This document shows positions 4,284 through 10,489 of a stretch of DNA of 10,489 nucleotides, one piece after another (position 1 is the stretch's first letter; each line of letters starts with the position of its first letter). The stretch comes from an uncultured Blautia sp. (GTDB taxonomy: Bacteria; Bacillota; Clostridia; Lachnospirales; Lachnospiraceae), in assembly GCA_900541345.1 (NCBI GenBank), contig UQJE01000084.1:1-10489 (forward strand), read 5' to 3'. The translations under genes were made by a program, and so were the position numbers. The notes beneath the pieces are model-generated. The model was not told where the DNA came from, did no database searches, and was given only the letters and a program-made list of their open reading frames with translations.

Positions 4284-5363
4284 ATGAAACAGTATCAGGG
4301 TTTGAAAATAGGAAAGAAATATACAAAACTTCCGCTTATACAGGGAGGAATGGGGATTGGAATCAGTCTTGGAGGTCTGGCAGGAGCAGTGGCGGCAGAA
4401 GGAGGAGCAGGAGTGATTTCCGCTGCCCAGATTGGGTTTCGAGAACCGGATTTTGATGAAGAACCGTTGACAGCGAATCTTCGTGCCATTCATAAAGAAG
4501 TAGAAAAAGCCAGAGCTCTTTCAAAAGAAGGAGTGATAGGGATGAATATTATGACAGCTATGAATGGTTACGAAAGCTATGTTAGAGAAGCGGTAAAAGC
4601 AGGGGTGGATTTCATTGTTTCGGGTGCAGGGCTTCCTGTAGATCTGCCGGCATATACAGAAGGGAGCGATACTGCAATCGCCCCAATCGTATCTACGGAG
4701 AAATCTGCTTCTGTGATTTTAAAATACTGGGATAAAAAGTATAAGAAAATTCCGGATTTGCTCATCGTTGAGGGACCAAAGGCAGGAGGTCATCTCGGGT
4801 TTACAAAAGAGCAGCTTGAGTTTTTTACGGAGAATAAGTATAAAGAAGAAATTGGAGCGATTTTAAGGCTTGTGAAAACGTATGAAGAAAAATACGGAGA
4901 AAAAATATCGGTAATTCTGGCGGGAGGAATAGATTCCAGAGAAAAAGCAGAAGAAGCTTTTTCTATTGGGGCGGATGGAATTCAGGTGGCAACCAGATTT
5001 GTGACAACAAAGGAATGCGATGCGGCATCAGAATATAAAGAGGCATATGTAAAGGCGAAAAAAGAGGACATCTGTATTGTAAAAAGTCCCGTGGGAATGC
5101 CGGGACGAGCTATACATAATGCGTTCTTAGAAAAAGTAGAAAGAGGTGAAAAAAAACTCTGCAAATGTCATAAATGTCTTCACAGATGTAATCCGGGAGA
5201 AATTCCCTATTGTATCACAGATGCGCTTATACAGGCGGCAGAAGGCAATGTAGAGGATGCGCTTATTTTCTGTGGCGCAGATGCCTGGAAAATATCTGAA
5301 ATACAGACGGTTTCTCAGGTGATCAGGGAATTGTTTCCCGATTTCCCTGAAAGGTTTTCATAA
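4284..5363 (+). CDS. Nitronate monooxygenase/FabK-superfamily flavin oxidoreductase
   Basis: A 359-aa FMN-dependent TIM-barrel enzyme of the 2-nitropropane dioxygenase family. Visible motifs: PLIQGGMGIGIS near the N-terminus (17-28), GMNIMTAM (86-93), VSGAGLP (112-118), EGPKAGGHLG with His170 of the GGHxG motif (163-172), ILAGGI (211-216), and the phosphate-binding GADGIQVATRF (229-239). It exceeds classical FabK (about 310-320 aa) through a C-terminal extension with five clustered cysteines (293, 295, 298, 302, 310), which could bind zinc or an Fe-S cluster. I recall this extension in many clostridial relatives. GGAGAGG precedes ATG. It has its own promoter and a FabT-like site, hinting at a lipid-linked role, for example an enoyl reductase-like step. 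The substrate cannot be read from sequence: nitronate oxidation, enoyl-ACP reduction and another flavin reaction are all possible. Its 3' end overlaps the convergent LysR gene by 41 bp. Confidence 0.85.
   Translation: MKQYQGLKIGKKYTKLPLIQGGMGIGISLGGLAGAVAAEGGAGVISAAQIGFREPDFDEEPLTANLRAIHKEVEKARALSKEGVIGMNIMTAMNGYESYVREAVKAGVDFIVSGAGLPVDLPAYTEGSDTAIAPIVSTEKSASVILKYWDKKYKKIPDLLIVEGPKAGGHLGFTKEQLEFFTENKYKEEIGAILRLVKTYEEKYGEKISVILAGGIDSREKAEEAFSIGADGIQVATRFVTTKECDAASEYKEAYVKAKKEDICIVKSPVGMPGRAIHNAFLEKVERGEKKLCKCHKCLHRCNPGEIPYCITDALIQAAEGNVEDALIFCGADAWKISEIQTVSQVIRELFPDFPERFS
5323..5356 (+). terminator. Possible weak terminator inside the convergent overlap
   Basis: TCAGGGAA (5323-5330) and TTCCCTGA (5343-5350) form an 8-bp stem with a 12-nt loop, followed by AAGGTTTTC. 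It falls in the region coding for both convergent genes. The T run is short and interrupted, so termination efficiency is doubtful. Confidence 0.3.
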
Positions 5364-6216
5364 AACGCTCTGCAGCAGGAGATAAAGGAAGAGTGTCATG
5401 CTGTACAAGAACAATCTGCCGGAGGGGAAGAGGTGTCTTTAAAGGAACGGGAAGCAGCGTTGTCTGTTGCTTTAACATATAATTTGGAACACAGGCAATT
5501 CCAAGACCGATGCGGGCAAGATCCAGAAGGAGGTCATTGCTGTTTAATTCTACTTCAGGAATCAGACGTAATCCCTGTGCTGTGAAAATCTGATGAAGGT
5601 ATTCATTGGTAGTGCTTTTTTGGGAAAGCATAAGAATAGGAAAGTCAAGAAGTTCTCTTAAAGAAATTGGTTTTTCTGTAAAAGGGAAGTATTCGGGGTT
5701 TGCTGCGAATATATCTTCGAATTCCTGAATTACCTGCACCTGTCTGTGTGTATTTAAGCGGGAGTTTGGGGAATTGCATACAATCAGGTCTACCTGCCCT
5801 TTATCAAGAAGCTCCACACAGCCGATAGAAGTGCTGTTCGTGATTTTTATACGCACATCCGGGTAGCTTTTGTGGAATTTCTGAAGGGCGTCAATCAGGC
5901 AGTAGCGGCAGATAGTGTCGCTGGCTCCAATACGAAGCTGACCGGTGAGAGTATTGCCGCTTGTGAGCATAGATTCTCCTTCGCTTAACATTTGAATGGC
6001 GGGGGAAACGTGCTGAAGAAGAAGTTCACCTTCCGGAGTAAGGTGAACTTTTTTTGTACTTCGTATGAAAAGAGTATGGTTTAGTTTTTTCTCCAGGGTT
6101 TTTACAGACTGACTTACAGCAGACTGGGAGATAAAAAGCTGGCGGGATGCTTCTGAAAAGCTTAATGTTGTGGCAACATAATAAAAAACTTTATACAGCT
6201 CAAGATTAATGTCCAT
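5323..6216 (-). CDS. LysR-family transcriptional regulator
   Basis: A 297-aa protein of typical LysR length. The N-terminal winged helix-turn-helix spans about residues 1-60 (FYYVATTLSFSEASRQLFIS, then QSAVSQSVKTLEKKL, LFIRSTKKVHLTPEG). A linker helix is followed by an effector-binding domain from about 91 to 292, starting GQLRIGASDTICRYCLIDAL. GGAGTG precedes ATG on the minus strand. It is divergent from purL (140-bp gap) and convergent with the flavin oxidoreductase, overlapping that gene by 41 bp. LysR regulators often act on the divergent promoter, so the repeats upstream of purL are candidate sites. Equally, it could control distant genes. The effector is unknown. I could not find a convincing -35/-10 pair for this gene in the AT-rich gap. 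Confidence 0.92.
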   Translation of the reverse strand: MDINLELYKVFYYVATTLSFSEASRQLFISQSAVSQSVKTLEKKLNHTLFIRSTKKVHLTPEGELLLQHVSPAIQMLSEGESMLTSGNTLTGQLRIGASDTICRYCLIDALQKFHKSYPDVRIKITNSTSIGCVELLDKGQVDLIVCNSPNSRLNTHRQVQVIQEFEDIFAANPEYFPFTEKPISLRELLDFPILMLSQKSTTNEYLHQIFTAQGLRLIPEVELNSNDLLLDLARIGLGIACVPNYMLKQQTTLLPVPLKTPLPLRQIVLVQHDTLPLSPAAERFMKTFQGNRETIP

Positions 6217-6238
6217 AATGATTCACTCCATAAATAAG

Positions 6239-6267
6239 TTGTTCTAATAAAAAATATAAGATATATT
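6239..6267 (+). promoter_or_regulatory. Candidate upstream purL promoter
   Basis: TTGTTC (6239-6244), 17 bp, TATATT (6262-6267). The -35 is poor. If used, the transcript would start near 6274 and include the tandem repeat and the whole inverted repeat as a leader hairpin. It is an alternative to the promoter at 6271-6299. Confidence 0.3.
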
Positions 6268-6270
6268 AAT

Positions 6271-6299
6271 TTTACTAATGATATTACTTATGATACTAT
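6271..6299 (+). promoter_or_regulatory. Candidate purL promoter with extended -10
   Basis: TTTACT (6271-6276), 17 bp, TACTAT (6294-6299), with an extended -10 TG at 6291-6292. The core boxes are weak (4/6 each) but spacing and TGn support it. Its -35 and spacer coincide with the tandem repeat 6272-6295, so a repeat-binding protein would directly affect it. Confidence 0.45.
6272..6295. repeat. Tandem 12-bp direct repeat upstream of purL
   Basis: TTACTAATGATA (6272-6283) is followed immediately by TTACTTATGATA (6284-6295), 11 of 12 identical. The 12-bp period is close to one helical turn. It lies in the lysR-purL gap over the candidate purL promoter, so it may be a regulator site or just AT-rich duplication. 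Confidence 0.6.
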
Positions 6300-6341
6300 A
6301 AAACCAGTAATGGTGCAAGCCACAGTTATATACTGGTTTTA
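6299..6341. promoter_or_regulatory. 11-bp perfect inverted repeat before the purL RBS
   Basis: TAAAACCAGTA (6299-6309) and TACTGGTTTTA (6331-6341) are exact reverse complements around a 21-nt loop that contains short pairing options (TGG with CCA). It abuts the purL Shine-Dalgarno (6344-6350). It could be a DNA operator, or a leader hairpin if transcription starts upstream. It does not resemble a riboswitch that I know, and the T run is too short for a confident terminator. Confidence 0.5.
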
Positions 6342-6356
6342 AGAAAGGAGCTTTTC

Positions 6357-9300
6357 ATGAGCAGCGTAAGACGAGTTTATGTAGAGAAGAAACCTGCCTT
6401 TGCAGTACAGGCAAAAGAATTAAAACACGAAATCAGCAGCTATCTGGGTATTGAAAATGTGACAGCAGTACGTGAACTGATTCGTTATGATGTGGAAAAT
6501 ATTGAGGATGAAGTGTTTGAGAAGGCATGCAGAACTGTATTTGCAGAGCCTCCTGTAGATGACTTATATCTGGAAAAATTTGAGACAGCAGAAAATGCAC
6601 ATGTTTTTTCTGTAGAATATCTGCCGGGACAGTTTGATCAGAGAGCAGATTCTGCAGTGCAGTGTGTACAGTTTTTAAATGAGAATGCAAAGCCGATTAT
6701 CCGCTCTGCAACTACTTATGTTATAGAAGGGGATATTACAGAGGAAGAGCTTGCTGCAATTAAAAATCATTGTATCAACCCTGTAGATTCCCGTGAAACA
6801 GGAGCTGAAAAACCGGAAACACTTGTGACTGTATTTGATGAGCCGGAAGATGTAAAGATTTTTGAAGGCTTCCAGGATATGCCGGAAGAGGAGCTTAAAG
6901 CGCTTTACAGCTCTTTGAACCTGGCGATGACATTTAAGGATTTTCTTCATATCCAGAAGTACTTTAAAGGAGAAGAAAAGCGTGACCCGTCTGTGACGGA
7001 AATCCGTGTACTGGATACATACTGGTCAGATCACTGTCGTCATACTACATTCTCCACAGAGCTTACAGACGTAAAATTCGGAGAGGGAGATTATAAAGCC
7101 CCGATTGAAAATACATATAAAGAATATCTGGCAGACAGAGAAGTTCTTTATAAAGGCCGCGATGATAAATTTGTCTGCCTTATGGATCTTGCTCTCATGG
7201 CAATGAAAAAATTAAAAGCAGAAGGAAAACTTGCTGATCAGGAAGAATCTGATGAGATCAATGCCTGCAGTATTGTAGTTCCTGTAGATGTAGATGGAAA
7301 AGAGGAAGAGTGGCTCATTAACTTTAAAAATGAAACACATAACCATCCGACAGAAATTGAACCGTTTGGCGGTGCAGCAACCTGTCTGGGCGGTGCAATC
7401 CGTGACCCGCTTTCCGGACGTACTTATGTATATCAGGCAATGCGTGTAACAGGTGCGGCAGATCCTACTGTTTCTGTAAAAGATACATTAAAAGGAAAGC
7501 TTCCTCAGAAAAAACTGGTAAGAGGAGCTGCTCACGGATACAGCTCTTACGGAAACCAGATTGGACTGGCAACAGGTTATGTAAAAGAGATTTACCACCC
7601 GGATTACGTTGCAAAACGTATGGAAATCGGTGCAGTTCTCGGAGCAGCCCCAAGAAGAGCCGTTGTACGTGAAAATTCTGATCCGGGAGATATTATTATT
7701 CTTCTTGGCGGACGCACAGGCCGTGATGGAATCGGTGGTGCGACAGGTTCTTCTAAGGTACATACAGAGGCTTCTATTGAAGTGTGCGGTGCAGAGGTTC
7801 AGAAAGGTAATGCACCTACAGAACGTAAGATTCAGCGTATGTTCAGAAGAGAAGAAGTCAGTCATATGATTAAGAAATGTAATGACTTCGGTGCAGGCGG
7901 TGTTTCTGTAGCTATTGGTGAGCTGGCTGCAGGTCTCAAAGTAGATCTTGATAAAGTGCCGAAAAAATATGCAGGTCTTGATGGTACAGAAATTGCAATT
8001 TCCGAGTCTCAGGAGCGTATGGCAGTAGTAGTAGATGCAAAAGATGTAGATACTTTCCTTGGATACGCAAATGAGGAAAACCTGGAAGCCATTCCTGTTG
8101 CTGTTGTAACAGAAGAGCCACGTCTTGTTCTTTCTTGGAGAGGAAAGGAAATTGTAAATATTTCCCGTGCATTCCTTGATACAAATGGTGCACACCAGGA
8201 AACAGCAGTAGAAGTAGAAATTCCAAATAAAGAAGGAAATATGCTGCATGAGCGTCCGGAGGTTTCTGATGTAAAGGCAAAATGGCTGGAAACACTTGGA
8301 GACTTAAATGTATGCTCTCAGAAAGGCCTTGTAGAAATGTTTGATGGCTCTATTGGAGCAGGCAGCGTATTCATGCCTCATGGTGGCAAGTACCAGCTTA
8401 CAGAGACACAGACAATGGTAGCAAAAGTTCCGGTATTAAACGGAAAGACAAATACAGTAACTATGATGAGTTATGGCTTTGATCCATATCTTTCTTCCTG
8501 GAGTCCTTACCACGGAGCAGCTTACGCTGTGACAGAATCTGTTGCAAGAATTGTGGCAGCAGGCGGCGACTATAAGAAAATCCGCTTTACTTTCCAAGAA
8601 TATTTCCGTCGTATGACAGAAGATCCAAAGAGATGGAGTCAGCCTTTCGCAGCACTTCTTGGTGCATATTCCGCACAGCTTGGATTCGGACTTCCGTCTA
8701 TTGGAGGAAAAGACAGTATGTCTGGTACATTCAATGAAATTGATGTACCTCCGACACTTGTATCCTTTGCGGTAGATGTGGCAAAACTCCAGGATGTGAT
8801 CACACCGGAACTTAAGAAAGCCGGAAGCAAGCTTGTATGGATGAGAGCTCCGAGAGACGAATATGATCTTCCGGATTATCCGGTTCTTATGGAACAGTAT
8901 GAGAAACTTCACAATGACATTTTAGAGGGCAAGGTAATTTCTGCATATGCACTTGACCGTCACGGTATTGCAGCTGCTGTAAGTAAGATGGCCTTTGGTA
9001 ATGGTATGGGTGTGAAGATTGAGCATAATCTTGACGAAAGAGATTTCTTTGCTCCTGGATTTGGCGATATTATCTGTGAAGTTCCGGATGGAAAAGTTGG
9101 AAGCCTTTCTATTACTTATACAGTGATTGGTGAAGTGACAGAAGACAGCAAATTCTCTTACGGAAATACAGAAATTACTATGGAAGAAGCACTTCATACA
9201 TGGAAAAACACTCTGGAAAAAGTATTTAAAACAGAGTCCGGAGAAGAAAAAGAAGGAAATGCTTCTCTGGAAACAAAGCTTTACGATGCAAAAGAGATTT

Positions 9301-10121
9301 ATGTATGCAAAAATAAAATTGCAAAACCGAGAGTATTTATTCCGGTATTCCCTGGAACAAACTGTGAATACGACAGCACACGTGCGTTTGAGCGTGCAGG
9401 TGCAGAGGTAGATGTAAAAGTATTTAAAAACCTGACAGCAGAAGATATTCGCGAGTCTGTGGAGATTTTTGAAAAATCTATCAATCAGGCGCAGATGATT
9501 ATGTTCCCGGGCGGTTTCTCAGCAGGAGATGAGCCGGATGGTTCTGCAAAATTCTTTGCGACTGCATTCCAGAACGCAAAGATTAAAGAAGCAGTTATGA
9601 AGCTTCTCAATGAGCGTGACGGTCTTGCTCTTGGTATCTGTAACGGTTTCCAGGCGCTTATTAAGCTTGGTCTTGTTCCTTATGGTGAAATCTGCGGACA
9701 GAAAGCAGATTCTCCTACACTTACTTATAATACAATCGGACGTCATGTGTCTAAGATGGTTTATACAAAGGTGGTAAGCAACAAGTCTCCATGGCTTCAG
9801 AAAGCACAGCTTGGCGGAGTGTACTGTAATCCGGCTTCACACGGAGAAGGACGTTTTGTGGCAAATGATGAGTGGCTTGCAAAACTCTTTGCAAACGGAC
9901 AGGTTGCGACTCAGTATGTAAGTGCTGACGGAGAACTCTTAAAGAATGAAGAATGGAACGTAAATGGTTCCTACCTTAATATAGAAGGTATTACAAGTCC
10001 GGACGGACGTGTTCTCGGAAAAATGGCGCACAGTGAACGACGTGACAACGGAGTTGCAATTAATATTTACGGAGAGCAGGATATTCAGATTTTTGAATCT
10101 GGTGTGGAATACTTTAAATAA
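6357..10121 (+). CDS. purL: Phosphoribosylformylglycinamidine synthase, single-chain
   Basis: A 1254-aa enzyme for the fourth step of de novo purine synthesis: FGAR + Gln + ATP to FGAM + Glu + ADP + Pi. It is the long fused form, with an N-terminal PurS-like part, two AIRS-type synthase halves and a C-terminal glutamine amidotransferase, rather than separate PurS/PurQ/PurL. Visible motifs: SDHCRH (DHCRH 225-229), ETHNHPTEIEPF (326-337) and GGAATCLGGAIRD in the first half; GGKDSMSGT (from 783) in the second. The amidotransferase starts near KPRVFIPVFPGTNCE, with nucleophile Cys1095 in LGICNGFQ and His1225/Glu1227 in MAHSER completing the triad. The length is near E. coli PurL (1295), and the sequence fits the clostridial clade. 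AAAGGAG lies 6 nt before ATG. Many CGT arginine codons suggest high expression. No other pur genes adjoin and no PurR-type box is seen. The frame is intact throughout. Confidence 0.97.
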   Translation: MSSVRRVYVEKKPAFAVQAKELKHEISSYLGIENVTAVRELIRYDVENIEDEVFEKACRTVFAEPPVDDLYLEKFETAENAHVFSVEYLPGQFDQRADSAVQCVQFLNENAKPIIRSATTYVIEGDITEEELAAIKNHCINPVDSRETGAEKPETLVTVFDEPEDVKIFEGFQDMPEEELKALYSSLNLAMTFKDFLHIQKYFKGEEKRDPSVTEIRVLDTYWSDHCRHTTFSTELTDVKFGEGDYKAPIENTYKEYLADREVLYKGRDDKFVCLMDLALMAMKKLKAEGKLADQEESDEINACSIVVPVDVDGKEEEWLINFKNETHNHPTEIEPFGGAATCLGGAIRDPLSGRTYVYQAMRVTGAADPTVSVKDTLKGKLPQKKLVRGAAHGYSSYGNQIGLATGYVKEIYHPDYVAKRMEIGAVLGAAPRRAVVRENSDPGDIIILLGGRTGRDGIGGATGSSKVHTEASIEVCGAEVQKGNAPTERKIQRMFRREEVSHMIKKCNDFGAGGVSVAIGELAAGLKVDLDKVPKKYAGLDGTEIAISESQERMAVVVDAKDVDTFLGYANEENLEAIPVAVVTEEPRLVLSWRGKEIVNISRAFLDTNGAHQETAVEVEIPNKEGNMLHERPEVSDVKAKWLETLGDLNVCSQKGLVEMFDGSIGAGSVFMPHGGKYQLTETQTMVAKVPVLNGKTNTVTMMSYGFDPYLSSWSPYHGAAYAVTESVARIVAAGGDYKKIRFTFQEYFRRMTEDPKRWSQPFAALLGAYSAQLGFGLPSIGGKDSMSGTFNEIDVPPTLVSFAVDVAKLQDVITPELKKAGSKLVWMRAPRDEYDLPDYPVLMEQYEKLHNDILEGKVISAYALDRHGIAAAVSKMAFGNGMGVKIEHNLDERDFFAPGFGDIICEVPDGKVGSLSITYTVIGEVTEDSKFSYGNTEITMEEALHTWKNTLEKVFKTESGEEKEGNASLETKLYDAKEIYVCKNKIAKPRVFIPVFPGTNCEYDSTRAFERAGAEVDVKVFKNLTAEDIRESVEIFEKSINQAQMIMFPGGFSAGDEPDGSAKFFATAFQNAKIKEAVMKLLNERDGLALGICNGFQALIKLGLVPYGEICGQKADSPTLTYNTIGRHVSKMVYTKVVSNKSPWLQKAQLGGVYCNPASHGEGRFVANDEWLAKLFANGQVATQYVSADGELLKNEEWNVNGSYLNIEGITSPDGRVLGKMAHSERRDNGVAINIYGEQDIQIFESGVEYFK

Positions 10122-10132
10122 AAATAAGGAGA

Positions 10133-10163
10133 CATGGGGAAGCCAATTTGAGGCTTCCCTGTG
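10133..10163 (+). terminator. Stem-loop after purL
   Basis: A 12-bp stem (10133-10144 with 10152-10163, two G-U pairs; core GGGAAGCC/GGCTTCCC) with a 7-nt loop, 11 nt after the purL stop. It lacks a T run (TTGACATC follows), so it may stabilise the mRNA 3' end or act as a weak terminator rather than a canonical one. Confidence 0.5.
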
Positions 10164-10247
10164 TTGACATCATAAACGGAAAACAAGATACAAAATAGTA
10201 TGTTTTGTTTGAAAAAAATAAATTATTCAAAAAAATAAAAAAAGGTA

Positions 10248-10276
10248 TTGACAAAATTCGGGTTTACGTATATACT
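10248..10276 (+). promoter_or_regulatory. Strong promoter of the tRNA operon
   Basis: TTGACA (10248-10253), exactly 17 bp, TATACT (10271-10276), as expected for stable RNA. The predicted start near 10283 leaves a leader of about 39 nt. It can fold into a hairpin: AAGTT/AACTT and GTGC/GCAC pairs between 10286 and 10319, just before the mature tRNA-Val end. Confidence 0.85.
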
Positions 10277-10321
10277 ATGAAAAGTAAGTTGAGTGCACGA
10301 AATAAGCGGCACAAAACTTGA

Positions 10322-10394
10322 GGGATCTTAGCTCAGCTGGGAGAGCATCTGCCTTACAAGCAGAGGGTCATAGGTTCGAGCCCTATAGGTCCCA
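10322..10394 (+). tRNA. tRNA-Val (anticodon UAC)
   Basis: A 73-nt complete cloverleaf. Acceptor GGGATCT pairs with AGGTCCC (one T-G). D stem is GCTC/GAGC, anticodon stem TCTGC/GCAGA with loop CTTACAA (anticodon TAC at 10355-10357), and T stem ATAGG/CCTAT with loop TTCGAGC. Discriminator is A10394. CCA is not encoded (TAC follows the discriminator), so it must be added by the CCA-adding enzyme. Confidence 0.97.
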
Positions 10395-10412
10395 TACATT
10401 TTCATAATATTT

Positions 10413-10486
10413 GGCGAGATAGCTCAGTTGGCTAGAGCATACGGTTCATACCCGTAGTGTCGAGGGTTCGAATCCCCCTCTCGCTA
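10413..10486 (+). tRNA. Elongator tRNA-Met (anticodon CAU)
   Basis: A 74-nt cloverleaf, 18 nt after tRNA-Val. Acceptor GGCGAGA pairs with TCTCGCT (G-U at 1-72), D stem GCTC/GAGC, and anticodon stem TACGG/CCGTA with loop TTCATAC (CAT at 10447-10449). This anticodon arm is that of Bacillus-type elongator Met, not initiator (no GGG/CCC anticodon stem) and unlike tRNA-Ile2. T stem GAGGG/CCCCC has an A-C mismatch (10463 with 10477). CCA is not encoded. Only 3 bases follow, so the operon may continue. Confidence 0.93.
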
Positions 10487-10489
10487 CTT

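Noticed and set aside
6300..6356. Riboswitch (ZTP, purine or PRPP type) in the purL leader
   Set aside because: The leader is at most about 80 nt, and I see none of the conserved aptamer cores; only a simple inverted repeat is present.
7488..8249. Long minus-strand open frame (253 codons) inside purL
   Set aside because: It is antisense to the conserved PurL coding frame, its translation is rich in Cys, Phe, Ser and Tyr as expected for a shadow frame, and no RBS or promoter supports it.
10164..10195. TTGACA at 10164-10169 as an additional promoter after purL
   Set aside because: No acceptable -10 lies 16-18 bp downstream (GATACA at best), and the tRNA operon has a near-perfect promoter at 10248-10276.
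10190..10208. ACAAAA/TTTTGT inverted repeat as a terminator
   Set aside because: The stem is only AT-rich with 6 bp and no U run follows on the plus strand; it is within chance for such AT-rich DNA.

Overview
The window looks like chromosomal DNA of an anaerobic, low-GC Firmicute, most likely a gut Clostridia member of the Lachnospiraceae type. This rests on AT-rich intergenic DNA, strong AAAGGAG-type ribosome binding sites, TTGACA/TATAAT promoters, a stand-alone rubredoxin, a long single-chain PurL of the clostridial kind, and tRNA genes without encoded CCA. The family-level placement is inference; no rRNA is present to confirm it.

Layout, left to right. Positions 1-203 are regulatory DNA with a leftward promoter candidate and a clear rightward promoter. 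Then come rubredoxin (+, 204-365), a strong terminator whose 3' arm carries the -35 box of the next promoter, and a sugar-binding-type lipoprotein (+, 472-1809) with no transporter genes beside it. A long bidirectional terminator separates this from xpt (-, 1875-2447). A back-to-back promoter pair at 2494-2557 drives xpt leftward and a rightward cluster: an unrecognised 75-aa protein (2589-2816), a CsoR-family regulator with a histidine-rich N-terminus (2888-3265), and an Mrp/Nbp35-type ATPase (3286-4113), ending at a terminator. A flavin oxidoreductase of the nitronate monooxygenase/FabK superfamily follows (+, 4284-5363). A FabT-like palindrome lies just downstream of its promoter. Its 3' end overlaps by 41 bp a convergent LysR-family regulator (-, 5323-6216). 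The 140-bp gap before purL holds a tandem 12-bp repeat and an 11-bp inverted repeat. purL (+, 6357-10121) is full length. The window ends with a promoter and a tRNA-Val(UAC)/tRNA-Met(CAU) pair whose operon probably continues beyond the edge.

Functionally, xpt (xanthine salvage) and purL (de novo purine synthesis) both belong to purine metabolism but are not co-transcribed. The regulator and Mrp pair looks like a metal or Fe-S homeostasis unit. The flavoprotein, with its palindrome, may belong to a lipid-related regulon. Most genes are ordinary core genes. The less ordinary points are the His-rich CsoR protein paired with Mrp, the FabT-like site, the altered ligand pocket of the orphan lipoprotein, the terminator/promoter overlap at 377-431, and the purL upstream repeats. 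I see no phage, transposon, CRISPR array or clear new defence system.
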